Counted from the first letter of the stretch, positions 26,982 to 36,767 are shown. The stretch: DNA of 64,000 bases from Prevotellaceae bacterium HUN156 (GCA_900119285.1 FPIT01000004.1:186001-250000), one strand, 5' to 3'. Notes: a model not told the origin generated them from the letters alone. Translations and numbers: made by a program.

Positions 26982-29240
26982 ATGGCAGGACTACCAACAA
27001 TGATACAAGACTTGGCACTGATGCTGATAGTGGCTGGTGTCGTAACGCTGATATTCAAGAAACTTAAGCAACCGCTGGTATTAGGCTATATTGTGGCGGG
27101 CTTCCTCGTGTCGCCCCACATGCCTTATACCGCATCGGTGGCTGATATGGAGAATATCCATCTGTGGGCGGATATCGGCGTGATGTTCTTGCTGTTTTCG
27201 TTGGGTCTCGACTTCTCGTTTAAGAAGATTCTGAAAATGGGAGCATCGCCATTTATCTCCACCATGACCATTATCTTCTCGATGTCAATACTTGGCGTCT
27301 GTGTGGGTCATGCCTTCGGGTGGTCGAAGATGGACTGTGTCTTCTTGGGCGGAATGCTTGCCATGAGTTCGACAACGATTATCTATAAAGCCTTCGATGA
27401 CTTAGGCCTACGACAACAGCAGTTTGCCGGCTTGGTGATGAGTGTGCTCATCTTGGAAGACATCCTGGCTATCGTTATGATGGTGATGCTGAGCGCTATA
27501 GCCAGTGGAAATAATCCCAATGGCGGTCAGATGCTGGGCTCTATCGTAAAGATTGGATTTTTCTTGGTGTTGTGGCTGGTGGTGGGAATCTTTGCCATCC
27601 CCATACTGTTGCGCTCTGTGCGCCGACTTATCAATAGCGAGGTATTGCTCATCGTGTCTTTAGGATTGTGTTGCGCCATGGCGGTGTTCTCTACTAAGGT
27701 AGGATTCTCATCAGCTTTTGGTGCCTTTATCATGGGTAGTATCTTGGCTGAGACCATAGAAGCAGAGAAGATAGAACAGCTGGTGGAACCAGTGAAAAAC
27801 CTCTTTGGTGCCATCTTCTTTGTGTCGGTAGGTATGCTGGTAGATCCACAGATATTGGTAAGCTATGCGTGGCCTATCTTGGCTTTGGTAGTAACCATCC
27901 TGATAGGACAGGCGCTCTTTGGCTCGTTCTCATTTATGTTGGGTGGAGAGAGTCTGAAGTCGGCCATGCGTTGTGGATTCTCAATGGCTCAGATTGGTGA
28001 GTTCTCGTTTATCATTGCCTCATTGGGCTTGTCGTTGGGAGTAATCAGCGATTTCCTATATCCAGTGGTGGTGGCTGTATCTGTGATTACTACGTTTCTT
28101 ACCCCTTACATGATTCGACTGGCTACACCTGCCTATGCTGCTTTAGAGCATCGCCTGCCACCAAGACTTATCCGTCTGATTAACCACATGACGATGAGTC
28201 ATTCAAACTCACAGGAGGATAATCTATGGAAACAGCTGCTGAAGCAGATGGTGATGAACACACTGATATATAGCATTCTCTCTTCGGCTACTATAGCGCT
28301 GATGTTTACCTTTGTACTGCCCTTTACGCGCAAGTTGTTGCCTGGTTGGGAACTGCATTGGTATGCAAATGCCATTACGGGTGTGCTGACAGTGCTGCTG
28401 ATATCACCCTTTTTGCGTGCGATGGTGATGAAGAAGAATCGCTCAGAGGAGTGGCGCGCCTTGTGGCGCGAGAGCAATCGCAACAGATTCCCATTGTTGT
28501 TTACGGTCTTGGTGCGTGTGATTATTGCTGTCAGCTTTATCTTCTATATTTGCAACTTCCTGAGCCGTTTCAGTAATGCATTGATGATTACCTTAGGGGT
28601 GATGGCTGTCATACTGATGGTGCTGTCGAGAACCATCAAGCGCCGCAGCATCCTGTTGGAACGATTGTTTATCAATAACCTGCGTTCACGCGATATTGAG
28701 GCACAGGTGAAAGGTAGAAAACGCCCATTGTATGAAGGTAAACTGCTGGATCGTGATATCCATATCGCAGAGTTTGACGTGCCTGCCAACTCCATGTGGA
28801 TGGGCAGTACGCTGAAAGATTTGAATTTGGGTAAGAAATACGGTGTGCATATCAGCAGTATTCTCCGTGGTGGTTTCCGTATGAATATTCCTAATGGTGA
28901 CTACGTGCTTTATCCTTGTGATCGTCTGCAGGTGATTGGTAGTGACGACCAGATGGCAAAGTTTGCTCATGCCCTGGAGAATGATATTATCAAAGATGAT
29001 ATCAAGTTGGAGAACCGCGAGATGAAGCTACGTCAGTTGGTCATCTCTGCCGATTGTCCTTTTATTGGCAAAACAATGGCTGAGAGCGGTATTCGCAGTC
29101 TCTATGGATGTATGGTGGTAGGTATAGAAGAAGGTAAGGAGAATCTCTCGCCTATACATCCCACCCGTCGTTTCCGTGAGGGTGACATCATCTGGGTAGT
29201 GGGAGAGGAGGAATCGCTGAAAGCGCTTCTTAATGCTTAA
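26982..29240 (+). CDS. CPA2-family cation:proton antiporter with two TrkA-C domains
   Basis: 752 residues. The first 390 residues form a Na_H_Exchanger domain of about twelve helices (LGYIVAGFLVSPHMPYT near 34, FLFSLGLDFSFKK near 69, GAFIMGSILAETIEAEKIEQL near 247). A further membrane block (about 425-550) follows, then two TrkA-C domains at about 595-670 and 680-750. It lacks the NAD-binding TrkA-N domain of KefB/KefC, so regulation by a nucleotide such as c-di-AMP or by a separate subunit is possible. The role would be K+ or Na+ efflux against protons in the inner membrane. Confidence 0.92.
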   Translation: MAGLPTMIQDLALMLIVAGVVTLIFKKLKQPLVLGYIVAGFLVSPHMPYTASVADMENIHLWADIGVMFLLFSLGLDFSFKKILKMGASPFISTMTIIFSMSILGVCVGHAFGWSKMDCVFLGGMLAMSSTTIIYKAFDDLGLRQQQFAGLVMSVLILEDILAIVMMVMLSAIASGNNPNGGQMLGSIVKIGFFLVLWLVVGIFAIPILLRSVRRLINSEVLLIVSLGLCCAMAVFSTKVGFSSAFGAFIMGSILAETIEAEKIEQLVEPVKNLFGAIFFVSVGMLVDPQILVSYAWPILALVVTILIGQALFGSFSFMLGGESLKSAMRCGFSMAQIGEFSFIIASLGLSLGVISDFLYPVVVAVSVITTFLTPYMIRLATPAYAALEHRLPPRLIRLINHMTMSHSNSQEDNLWKQLLKQMVMNTLIYSILSSATIALMFTFVLPFTRKLLPGWELHWYANAITGVLTVLLISPFLRAMVMKKNRSEEWRALWRESNRNRFPLLFTVLVRVIIAVSFIFYICNFLSRFSNALMITLGVMAVILMVLSRTIKRRSILLERLFINNLRSRDIEAQVKGRKRPLYEGKLLDRDIHIAEFDVPANSMWMGSTLKDLNLGKKYGVHISSILRGGFRMNIPNGDYVLYPCDRLQVIGSDDQMAKFAHALENDIIKDDIKLENREMKLRQLVISADCPFIGKTMAESGIRSLYGCMVVGIEEGKENLSPIHPTRRFREGDIIWVVGEEESLKALLNA

Positions 29241-29250
29241 TTCAATTCTT

Positions 29251-29321
29251 AATTCTTAATGCATAGTTCATAATTTTTGGTACGCAGCCAATTAAGCATT
29301 AAGCATTATGCATTAAGAATT
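29251..29321. terminator. AT-rich inverted repeat between convergent antiporter and lptD genes
   Basis: Arms AATTCTTAATGCAT (29251-29264) and ATGCATTAAGAATT (29308-29321) are exact inverted copies; between them are more AATTAAGCATTAAGCATT words. It lies in the 82-nt gap between two stops and may serve as terminator for both. The same words are a micro-repeat class. Confidence 0.55.
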
Positions 29322-29322
29322 A

Positions 29323-32160
29323 CTAATACCATTGTACAGAATTAGAATAGCTGCTGCGCTTATCGTATTTAAGTGCATCGGTAAGTGTAGCGGCATTACA
29401 ACGGAAGGAGAAGTTATAACTGGTGTATGGAGCCAGCACTACAGAACATGACATGTTGAAACAGTGGAGGTCGCGCGACAGAGATGCTGTAGTCATGGAT
29501 AACTTCTTTGCATCGAAATCGTAACCGCTGGAGAACGAGATGTTCCAACCGTCGGAGATACGGATGTTACCACTGAAGTTGAGATTCTGTGTAAACTTAT
29601 ACGGATAGCGCATGGTGTTGTAGTTGAACTTACCTGCTGTGTTCTCGCGCATGGTAATGCCATAGCCGAAACTGAGCGACCAAGGCAGTGAGAAAGCCAT
29701 GTAGCCGTCTTCATCGGTTTCTGCCATGCCGGCATCCTCCTTGCGGGCTGCATGCTTACCTTTCTCCATATCAGTATCGAGGTTTGTATCTACTCCAGTG
29801 TCGTATTCGTCTTCTTCGTCTTTCTTATTCTTATCTTTCTTCTTTACCTTTTCGCCACGCAACCATTTGAAGAAGTTGGCTACCTTCTCATTGTTAAGCG
29901 TGTATGACAGGTTTTGAGACATACCTTGGAATCGACCGAAACGTCCCTTACTATACTCTGTGCGATTGCCGATATAGGGGCGTGCTCCTACTGAGTCTGC
30001 TTCATAGGCATAGGTAGCAAAGCTGGCATTCAAGTTGAGTGTATAACTCTTTGAGAGTTTCAGACGGAGGCGAGTAGAGAGGTCACTCCAAGGACGTGTC
30101 TCTGCAGCCATATTGTAGGACATTGAGGCGCCCAACTCGTCAATGATGCTAATCTTTCTGACGCCAGTAGAGTCATCCTCGTCTTTCACCTTCATCTCAA
30201 TATTGTTGGAGATGTCCATTGAAATACTTCCCGTCTTACCCTTGCCAGGTCCGCCAAACAGTGTTCCCTGATACTGGTTATACTCTACCATCGTGACGTT
30301 ACCCTCAGCGTCGGTCTTCTGATAGGTATCCCAGAAACCATAGCGCTTGGCGCTGAAGTCAGGAGCGTAGTTGAAGCTGACAGAGGGTGTGAAGACGTGG
30401 CGTACGGCTTCTATCTTGTCACCAAAAATCTTGCGGTTGGGGATATACATACCATAGAGCTTGGTAGATGCAGACAGACTCAAATTCCAGTTGTATGCAT
30501 TGTAGAAGCCCTGCAACGTGTCAACAACCTCGCGCTGACTCTCAGTATCCCATGAGCGTTTGTACTTCTGAGTGTACATGCGGTCGGTGAAGTTGAATGT
30601 CGTACTAAGGTTCAGGAAGTCGAACAGCGTGAAGTTTCCAGAGATAGGAATATTGTGTTGCATACCATTGCGCCAGTCACGAGTGAGACTGGAACCCATC
30701 AACTGATCTTCTTTAGTAGTGATAGAGTTGCTAAGATGACCAGTATAGCTCATAGATATCTTCTCGTACCAGCGTTCCTTTCCTACCATCTTCTTACGCT
30801 TGAAAGGATAGAAGCGGGCAATAGAAATATTCAGATCAGGCAGCGTGAGGGCAATGGTTGAGTCGCGCATGTTCTGATTGAGGTTGAACGTGCTGCTGAT
30901 GGTCATGCCAATGCTTGAGAATCCTGTGCTATATGATACTGAACTGGTACGGGTTGACTGTGTCAGCGACTGTGGGTTATACATGGACGTCAGGTTGTTG
31001 CGCTCATAGCTGCTCGTGGCAAAGTTGACACTGGCAGACAAACGGCTATAAGGGTTGGCCTTTGTGTCCTGATTATGATGCCATTGTATCTTAAAACTCG
31101 TCGTCTTTGAATAGTCTGGCATGTTCTTGTCGCCCGTTACAGAGTTCTGATAACTGGCAAGGAATGAGCCGTTATAGCGATAGCGCTTGCGATAGTTAGA
31201 TGACGCAGTAACACCCCAAGACCCCTTGGTGTAAATCTCACCAATCAGTTTTAGGTCCATCTTGTCGCTGATGGCAAAATAATATCCACCATCACGCAGA
31301 TAGAAGCCTCGTGAGGTCTCATCGCCATAAGTAGGCATAATGAAACCTGATGAGTAACTCTTGGTGAAGGGGAAGAAACCATAGGGGATGGCAAAGGGTA
31401 GGGGTACGTCGGCTACCACCAGATAAGTTGGACCAAAGACTACGTTCTTGCCTGGACGTACCTTGGCACGTGACATGGCAAAATAGAAGTCGGGATGCGG
31501 TTCGTCGCACGTGGTGTAGCGACCGTGGTAGAGGAACATTTCGCCTTTCTCGTTGCGCTTCGATAACTCAGAAGTCATGAAACCGTCTTCTTGTTGGGTG
31601 TAGGCATTACTGATGATACCCTTCTTCGTTTTGAAGTTAAATGCCATCGTATCGGTCTCATACGTGTCGGAACCCATCTTAAAGATAGGAGTACCGAACT
31701 TTGTTCCTGTTGAGTCTAAAGAACCTGTGGCATGTACCAGACTGGAATCGAGAGCCATGTAAATCTGATCACTCTCCAAGTCCATGTTTTCATATTGTAC
31801 ATGCGATTTACCAAAGAGGTGGGCAATGCCAGAACCAGCCTCATAAGTCATGGAGTCTTCGGCTGAATAGGAAACAGGAGCGTCAATACCATTCTTGCGC
31901 TGACGATTCATCGAGTCGGCAGCCAAAGAGTCGTCAATGGCTTTGTTGCGCAACCATACTGCCTTTTGCAGCGAGTCCATCTTGGCTGTGTCTGGGAGTA
32001 ATGACTTCTGTGCGATGGAGTCTACGGAGTCCTTGACAACTTCAAGGGAGTCTATAGCATCCAGCCTCGGCTCTTGCAATATATAGCGCAACCGAGGTAC
32101 TTCCGCCATTACAAAAATAATGACGAAAAGCGACAGAAATATGAGCGTTTTTCTTCTCAC
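29323..32160 (-). CDS. lptD: LptD-like outer-membrane LPS assembly protein
   Basis: About 945 residues. A short hydrophobic export segment (KTLIFLSLFVIIFV), a Ser/Asp-rich linker, an OstA-like beta-taco domain about 95-230 (MTYEAGSGIAHLFGKSHVQY) and a long beta-barrel to the C-terminal aromatic SNSVQWY. It would place LPS in the outer leaflet with LptE. The bacterium also carries kdsA and kdsD here. The GTG at 32160 is chosen because the longer frame, from an ATG at 32184, runs through a TACCTTTG promoter box; a first ATG inside is at 32109 and would remove the export signal. An acidic/Lys loop (KVKKKDKNKKDEEDEYD) lies near 770. Confidence 0.88.
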   Translation of the reverse strand: MRRKTLIFLSLFVIIFVMAEVPRLRYILQEPRLDAIDSLEVVKDSVDSIAQKSLLPDTAKMDSLQKAVWLRNKAIDDSLAADSMNRQRKNGIDAPVSYSAEDSMTYEAGSGIAHLFGKSHVQYENMDLESDQIYMALDSSLVHATGSLDSTGTKFGTPIFKMGSDTYETDTMAFNFKTKKGIISNAYTQQEDGFMTSELSKRNEKGEMFLYHGRYTTCDEPHPDFYFAMSRAKVRPGKNVVFGPTYLVVADVPLPFAIPYGFFPFTKSYSSGFIMPTYGDETSRGFYLRDGGYYFAISDKMDLKLIGEIYTKGSWGVTASSNYRKRYRYNGSFLASYQNSVTGDKNMPDYSKTTSFKIQWHHNQDTKANPYSRLSASVNFATSSYERNNLTSMYNPQSLTQSTRTSSVSYSTGFSSIGMTISSTFNLNQNMRDSTIALTLPDLNISIARFYPFKRKKMVGKERWYEKISMSYTGHLSNSITTKEDQLMGSSLTRDWRNGMQHNIPISGNFTLFDFLNLSTTFNFTDRMYTQKYKRSWDTESQREVVDTLQGFYNAYNWNLSLSASTKLYGMYIPNRKIFGDKIEAVRHVFTPSVSFNYAPDFSAKRYGFWDTYQKTDAEGNVTMVEYNQYQGTLFGGPGKGKTGSISMDISNNIEMKVKDEDDSTGVRKISIIDELGASMSYNMAAETRPWSDLSTRLRLKLSKSYTLNLNASFATYAYEADSVGARPYIGNRTEYSKGRFGRFQGMSQNLSYTLNNEKVANFFKWLRGEKVKKKDKNKKDEEDEYDTGVDTNLDTDMEKGKHAARKEDAGMAETDEDGYMAFSLPWSLSFGYGITMRENTAGKFNYNTMRYPYKFTQNLNFSGNIRISDGWNISFSSGYDFDAKKLSMTTASLSRDLHCFNMSCSVVLAPYTSYNFSFRCNAATLTDALKYDKRSSYSNSVQWY

Positions 32161-32165
32161 GACTG

Positions 32166-32175
32166 CAAAGGTACG
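32166..32175 (-). promoter_or_regulatory. Candidate -7 box at the lptD start
   Basis: Minus-strand CGTACCTTTG ends about 6 nt before GTG 32160, so the transcript may be almost leaderless. If an upstream promoter is used, the ATG at 32184 becomes possible. Confidence 0.45.
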
Positions 32176-32180
32176 AAAAA

Positions 32181-32210
32181 ACATTGAACATTAAACATTG
32201 AACATTGAAG
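32181..32210. repeat. Intergenic micro-repeat, ACATTGAACATTAA type
   Basis: ACATTGA, ACATTAA, ACATTGA, ACATTGA words in the gap upstream of lptD, same class as 803-837 read on the other strand. Confidence 0.65.
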
Positions 32211-32242
32211 AAATTGCAGCCGCCTTAATTATTTTTTAGCTT

Positions 32243-32743
32243 TCACTCAAATTTTTTTGCCCATTTAAGGAACTTCTCCACTCCCTCGTGTCCGAATTTC
32301 TCCAAACTCTGTGCTGTTTCTGCTATTGTTCGCACATGGTCGGGCTTGGACTTAGAGTAGAACTTGTCGGCATAGCACACAATTTGTTCCTCCAGTGTTT
32401 CTGGTTCATAACCTGGCAGTCCTGTTCCTGTATGGCGCTCGGCCACACGGGCATGACGAGGGAATCCCTCTGCTCGCAAGAGGTCGCCACCAATAGGACC
32501 ATGCTTGATATAAGGTTCTGTACCTTCACAAAAGATGGAAGGTGCATTACATTGATAGATACCAATATCATGAAGCATAGCGGCCTCTTCCAGAAATTGT
32601 TTATCTACGGTAATCTCATGGTGCTTATTGGCTATCTCCAAACAGCGGTCGGCTACCTGTCGGCTATGTTTCAATAAAACCCTGCGGAGCTCATTGTCCG
32701 CAGGGTAATACTTATCTATAATGGCCTGATAATCCATAACCAT
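32243..32743 (-). CDS. HD/HDIG-domain phosphohydrolase
   Basis: 166 residues (164 if the second Met at 32737 is used). The metal-binding HD fold is visible: HSRQVADRC near 25, MLHDIGIY near 56, HGPIGGDLLRAEGF near 82 and AERHTG near 101. Such proteins remove phosphate from nucleotides or act as phosphodiesterases; the substrate is unknown. It lies between the carboxyltransferase gene (48 nt upstream, filled by a GTTAACC micro-repeat) and lptD. Confidence 0.9.
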   Translation of the reverse strand: MVMDYQAIIDKYYPADNELRRVLLKHSRQVADRCLEIANKHHEITVDKQFLEEAAMLHDIGIYQCNAPSIFCEGTEPYIKHGPIGGDLLRAEGFPRHARVAERHTGTGLPGYEPETLEEQIVCYADKFYSKSKPDHVRTIAETAQSLEKFGHEGVEKFLKWAKKFE

Positions 32744-32794
32744 TAACCATTTTTCTATAATCTATAACCGTTAACCTATATCCGTTAACCGTTA
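32739..32794. repeat. Intergenic micro-repeat, CCGTTAACC type
   Basis: CCATTAACCAT, CTATAACCGTTAACC and ATATCCGTTAACCGTTA words fill the gap and reach the last codons of the carboxyltransferase gene. Confidence 0.6.
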
Positions 32795-34564
32795 TGCCTC
32801 TCTCTCAATCCAGCCGAGGTTGTCGCCCTTGCGTACCTTTGCGCCCTGCTTGGCAGCGACCTCAACGAGCTTACCACCAATAGCGGCAGGAATGGGAACG
32901 ATTTCGCCCCAAGGTGCCTGGATGTAGCAGAAAGTGTCGCCTTCCTTGTACTGCTGACCAACGAATGGTTCCAGACAAGGCTCACAAGCACCCTCGCCAG
33001 AGAATTCATAGTAAACCTGACCAGCAACAGGAGCAGTCAGAGCATCGGCCTTGGCGTGTTTGAAGGCTGCCAACTCCTCGGGACTAACCTTAGAGCCGAG
33101 CTTAGCGTCCTTCTGCTTCTGCAGGTCTGCCAAGAAGTTCTTCTTGGCCATTCCGCTCTTATAAGCGCGATACTGCTCTGGGTGCATGGCAAGTTCGAAG
33201 AGTTCTTCGTCATCCTTACCGTAATCCCATCCGTTTTCGTCCATTTCCTTGCGGAAGTCAGGCAGAGCATTCTGCAACAGAGTGTGAGCATCCACATCGG
33301 TGAACTCACGGCCCTGCTTAGCAGCCAGTTCTTTCAGCTCGGGAGCAATCTCTCCGGGAATCTTACCAGACTTACCCAGAATCATACCCCACATAGCGTC
33401 GTCCATCATCACGTAGCGACCCTTGCCCTGTTCGATGGTGAGCAGGTTCATCAGGGCGATGTTCTTCACATACTGTGAGAATGGAGTTACCAATGGGGGA
33501 TATCCTACACGAGGCCATACGTATTCAACCTCGTTGAACAGTTTCACGAGCATATCGTCGATGGTCAACTCGGGCTCGCCCTTCTTGACGCGCAGCTTGT
33601 TGATAGAGCTGTGAATACCACCGAGGTCGGCCATCATTGAACCCATCATGCCGCCAGGAAGACCGCAGCCAAGCAAGAGGCTTGACATGTGCTTGTTGGC
33701 AGGATTGATGAAGTAGCCCAACCACTCGTCGATGAACTCTTGAGTGAGTGAGCGAGCCTGCATATAGGCATTCATGTTAATCTCAGGAACATCGAATCCT
33801 TCGTTCTTCAGCATTGACTGTACTGAGATGATATCGGGATGAACCTTACCCCATGAAAGAGGTTCGATAGCGGTATCAATAATGTCTGCACCATTGTTAC
33901 ATACCTCAAGGATAGAAGCCATAGACAAACCAGGACCAGAGTGACCATGATACTGGATAATGATTTCAGGATGCTTGGTCTTGATATCTTTGGTCAGGGC
34001 ACCCAGCAGAGCGGGCTGACCGATACCTGCCATATCCTTCAAACAGATTTCCTCTGCTCCAGCAGCAATCACCTCGTCGGCAATCTTTGAATAGTACTCT
34101 ACAGTATGTACTGGAGAGTTGGTGATACACAGGGTAGCCTGTGGAATCATACCTGCTTCCTTTGCCCACTTGATAGAGGGAATGATATTACGTGTGTCGT
34201 TCAGACCGCAGAAGATACGGGGAATATCCACACCCTGAGCCTTCTTCACTTTATACATCAACTGACGTACATCGTCGGGCACAGGATACATGCGCAGGGC
34301 ATTAAGGCCACGGTCGAGCATGTGAGTCTGAATGCCTGCCTCGTTGAATGGCTTACAGAAAGCACGTACGGCATCGTTAGGATTCTCACCAGCCAGCAGA
34401 TTGACCTGCTCGAAGGCACCACCGTTAGTCTCTACACGAGCAAAACAACCCATCTCGATGATTACGGGAGCAATGCGCTCTAACTGGTCTTTACGAGGCT
34501 GGAATTTGCCAGAAGACTGCCACATGTCACGATAGACAAGGCTGAACTTGATTTTCTTTTTCAT
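32792..34564 (-). CDS. Carboxyltransferase (OadA/PycB-like) with biotin site lost
   Basis: 590 residues. The carboxyltransferase barrel (about 1-460) has its key features: VYRDMWQS near 8, the metal-site YHGHSGPG near 200 and the carbamylated-Lys segment EICLKDMAG near 172. The C-terminal 80 residues are a biotinyl-type fold, but where EAMKM should stand it reads YIQAPWGE near 550, so no biotin can attach. It would therefore pass CO2 to a separate carrier, such as the protein at 7235, making it the missing alpha subunit of an oxaloacetate decarboxylase or a pyruvate carboxylase B subunit. Start ATG 34564 follows a textbook promoter. Confidence 0.92.
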   Translation of the reverse strand: MKKKIKFSLVYRDMWQSSGKFQPRKDQLERIAPVIIEMGCFARVETNGGAFEQVNLLAGENPNDAVRAFCKPFNEAGIQTHMLDRGLNALRMYPVPDDVRQLMYKVKKAQGVDIPRIFCGLNDTRNIIPSIKWAKEAGMIPQATLCITNSPVHTVEYYSKIADEVIAAGAEEICLKDMAGIGQPALLGALTKDIKTKHPEIIIQYHGHSGPGLSMASILEVCNNGADIIDTAIEPLSWGKVHPDIISVQSMLKNEGFDVPEINMNAYMQARSLTQEFIDEWLGYFINPANKHMSSLLLGCGLPGGMMGSMMADLGGIHSSINKLRVKKGEPELTIDDMLVKLFNEVEYVWPRVGYPPLVTPFSQYVKNIALMNLLTIEQGKGRYVMMDDAMWGMILGKSGKIPGEIAPELKELAAKQGREFTDVDAHTLLQNALPDFRKEMDENGWDYGKDDEELFELAMHPEQYRAYKSGMAKKNFLADLQKQKDAKLGSKVSPEELAAFKHAKADALTAPVAGQVYYEFSGEGACEPCLEPFVGQQYKEGDTFCYIQAPWGEIVPIPAAIGGKLVEVAAKQGAKVRKGDNLGWIEREA

Positions 34565-34599
34565 AACTAACAATAAAAAATTCGTTTGAATATTTCGTG

Positions 34600-34630
34600 C
34601 AAAGGTACGAATAAGTGAGCACAAAACAAA
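34600..34630 (-). promoter_or_regulatory. Complete promoter of the carboxyltransferase gene
   Basis: On the minus strand: TTTG (34630-34627), 19-nt spacer, TACCTTTG (34607-34600), 35 nt before the ATG. Confidence 0.75.
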
Positions 34631-34736
34631 ACAAAAAGCAGACTTTTTGATTTAATTTGTCAAGCGAAAGTCCTTTCGACAAAGTCAAAGGTACGAATTT
34701 TTTGGTAATTCGTTAGTCTTATTCGTAATTATTTTC

Positions 34737-34744
34737 TATCTTTG
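34737..34744 (+). promoter_or_regulatory. -7 box TATCTTTG for the lipoprotein at 34766
   Basis: CTATCTTTGCAC, 21 nt before ATG 34766. The TTG within it is not the start. Confidence 0.6.
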
Positions 34745-34765
34745 CACAAAATTTATCATAAGACA

Positions 34766-35524
34766 ATGAAGAAACTGTTTTTCCTGATATTCACTTCAGC
34801 AGTATTGGCTGCTTCTTGTGGAAGTGAGCAGCAGCCGATAAATAATACGGATGTTGCAGCGGATGCCATCAGTACGCATCGCAATCTGCCTGGTGATTCG
34901 GCGCTTTATGGCTTGGCATGTGATGGATGTACTGACTCGGTATTGGTGTTTCTGCCTTTCACGGGTGGCGATCCTGATACCTTTGATATTATCAATGCCT
35001 TCCAGCAGCATCAGATCTATGGTCGTCCACATATTGGCGATGAACTGGCTGTGATTCTTAATCCGGAAGATTCTGCCGAGGCGCAGATGGTGGTGAATGT
35101 AGAAATGCTGAAAGGAGAATGGAATTATATGGTTTCTCCAAAACTGCGTATTCCTGAGCATATGTCTCCAAGTATGCACCGTCGTATGATTGAGCGTATT
35201 CCGGACTCTGTGCGCAGAAAGATGATGAAACCACGTGAATACTCGTTGAGATTGAAGCGCGACTTCACGGCATCTGTTCGCGGAGGTGTGCGCCGCCGTA
35301 CTACTACAGATGATATGTCGCCTTATGAGTTCCCAACAATGAAGCGCTATACCGATTGGCACTTCTATAATGGATTACTGATTCTGAAGGCTGATACTGT
35401 TGGGGGATTCTCAAAGAAAGGCGATCTTCCCGAAATTGATACCGTACGCATACGATATCTCCGGAGAGATTCGCTCATTCTTGAGTTTCCTGACCACACG
35501 CAAGAATACTATCGCAAACCGTAG
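34766..35524 (+). CDS. Lipoprotein of unknown function
   Basis: 252 residues. [18 protein letters not shown] is a clear lipoprotein signal with Cys18 as the anchor. The mature part begins with a low-complexity stretch, then two similar-looking beta-rich halves ([20 protein letters not shown] near 50 and [18 protein letters not shown] near 200), reminiscent of Bacteroidales lipocalin-like lipoproteins; I do not assign a family. CDGC near 56 could form a disulphide or bind metal. Its last 16 nt overlap the end of the converging queF. Confidence 0.85.
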   Translation: MKKLFFLIFTSAVLAASCGSEQQPINNTDVAADAISTHRNLPGDSALYGLACDGCTDSVLVFLPFTGGDPDTFDIINAFQQHQIYGRPHIGDELAVILNPEDSAEAQMVVNVEMLKGEWNYMVSPKLRIPEHMSPSMHRRMIERIPDSVRRKMMKPREYSLRLKRDFTASVRGGVRRRTTTDDMSPYEFPTMKRYTDWHFYNGLLILKADTVGGFSKKGDLPEIDTVRIRYLRRDSLILEFPDHTQEYYRKP

Positions 35525-35970
35525 TTTGCCATACGCTGCTCTGCAAGGGCAGCGTATTTTGTTCCTGGCTGTCCATAGTTGGCATAGGGATAGATGCTGA
35601 TGCCACCGCGAGGAGTGAACAGTCCTGTTACCTCGATATACTTCGGCTGCATTAGTTTTACCAAGTCTTTCATAATGATGTTCACGCAGTCTTCGTGGAA
35701 ATCACCGTGATTACGGAATGAGAAGAGATAGAGCTTCAAACTCTTTGACTCAACCATGCGCTCACCGGGGATATACATAATCTTGATTTCCGCAAAGTCG
35801 GGCTGTCCTGTGATAGGACATAACGAAGTGAACTCTGGACAATTAAACTGTACCCAGTAGTCGTTGTCCTTATGCTTGTTTTCAAATGTCTCCAGCACCT
35901 CTGGAGCATACGTCATTTTATATTCAGTCTTTTTGCCTAACTGCTGCAGGCCTTCTTGCTCTCTATTCAT
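35509..35970 (-). CDS. queF: NADPH-dependent 7-cyano-7-deazaguanine reductase
   Basis: 153 residues of the unimodular QueF family. The nucleophile Cys51 lies in [13 protein letters not shown] and the family signature ESKSLKLY at 74-81; GDFHEDCVN follows. It reduces preQ0 to preQ1 in queuosine synthesis. It is 10 nt downstream of the queuosine-precursor transporter, so both share a transcript, whose leader (36688-36744) is structured. Confidence 0.96.
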   Translation of the reverse strand: MNREQEGLQQLGKKTEYKMTYAPEVLETFENKHKDNDYWVQFNCPEFTSLCPITGQPDFAEIKIMYIPGERMVESKSLKLYLFSFRNHGDFHEDCVNIIMKDLVKLMQPKYIEVTGLFTPRGGISIYPYANYGQPGTKYAALAEQRMANYGLR

Positions 35971-35980
35971 AATCTCTTTA

Positions 35981-36670
35981 TTATATTTTCAAAATATTAA
36001 AGATGTTGTAGTTGATGTCATTATCGAAGACATCCTCGTGGTCGTGCTTCTTTGTGAATGCAACCACACGGATGGTGATGGGCAATACCAAAATCTCGTA
36101 AATGGTCTTCAGGGCCACCTGTGAAATCATCAGTGACGGCATCTCCTCCCAGGGTATTACTCCGCCCAATGCCAAGGGGAAGAAAATGATAGAGTCTGTT
36201 AACTCACCGAATACCGTACTCAGAATGGCACGTGCCGAGAAGTTGGCACCCTCGGAGCGCAATTTCATCTTTGACATTACATAGGCATTGATAAATGAGC
36301 CGGCGATGAAGGCGATAAACGATGCGAATGCAATACGTGGAGCCAAACCGAAGATGACGTGGAATCCCTCTTCACCATGCCAGTAGGGGGCGCCAGGAAT
36401 CCAGTCGGCTATTGCTCCGAATATTACAAATAGGAAGTTCATGGCAAATCCCATCCATATGAGCATACGGGTGCGCTGGTAGCCCCATACCTCACATACC
36501 ACATCATTGATGATGTAGCTTACGGGGAATACGATGATACCTGCAGTCAGATTGATAGGACCGAACGATAATTGCTTTGTCTCTAATACGTTTGCCGTAA
36601 TCAGGCAGACGCAAAACAGGGTGCCGAAAAGCATAAATAGCACGCTGACTTTCTTGTTGTCTTCTTGCAT
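35981..36670 (-). CDS. Queuosine-precursor transporter (YhhQ/QueT-like, Vut_1 family)
   Basis: 229 residues with about six membrane helices. Family hallmarks include [26 protein letters not shown] near 40-65 (split here: PVSYIIND and VCEVWGY), and [21 protein letters not shown] near 140. It takes up preQ0, preQ1 or queuine. It is first in an operon with queF. About 90 nt separate its ATG from a TACCTTTG box, and this leader folds into three stems. Confidence 0.92.
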   Translation of the reverse strand: MQEDNKKVSVLFMLFGTLFCVCLITANVLETKQLSFGPINLTAGIIVFPVSYIINDVVCEVWGYQRTRMLIWMGFAMNFLFVIFGAIADWIPGAPYWHGEEGFHVIFGLAPRIAFASFIAFIAGSFINAYVMSKMKLRSEGANFSARAILSTVFGELTDSIIFFPLALGGVIPWEEMPSLMISQVALKTIYEILVLPITIRVVAFTKKHDHEDVFDNDINYNIFNILKI

Positions 36671-36687
36671 AATTCTTGTTTTGTTAG

Positions 36688-36744
36688 AGGGGGTTTACGA
36701 AGACGATCCTTTCGTCAACGCCGACACTTGTCGCAAGTACCCCT
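36688..36744 (-). promoter_or_regulatory. Structured leader RNA before the queuosine transporter, candidate riboswitch
   Basis: Between the promoter box and the ATG the minus-strand RNA has an outer stem AGGGG (36744-36740) with CCCCT (36692-36688), closing two hairpins: ACTTG-CGA-CAAGT (36738-36726) and GACGA-AAGGA-TCGTC (36716-36702). This three-way layout before a preQ-transport and preQ0-reductase operon suggests preQ1 sensing. It does not show the A-rich tail and C-rich loop of the class I preQ1 motif. There is no obvious intrinsic terminator, so control of translation would be expected. Confidence 0.5.
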
Positions 36745-36759
36745 GTTGATTTGCGGGTG

Positions 36760-36767
36760 CAAAGGTA
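36760..36767 (-). promoter_or_regulatory. -7 box TACCTTTG for the queuosine transporter operon
   Basis: Minus-strand CGTACCTTTGCACCC; start of transcription expected near 36754, giving a leader of about 84 nt. Confidence 0.65.

Noticed and set aside
36688..36744. Class I preQ1 riboswitch
   Set aside because: No match to the short aptamer with its A-rich tail, so it is only called a candidate structured leader.
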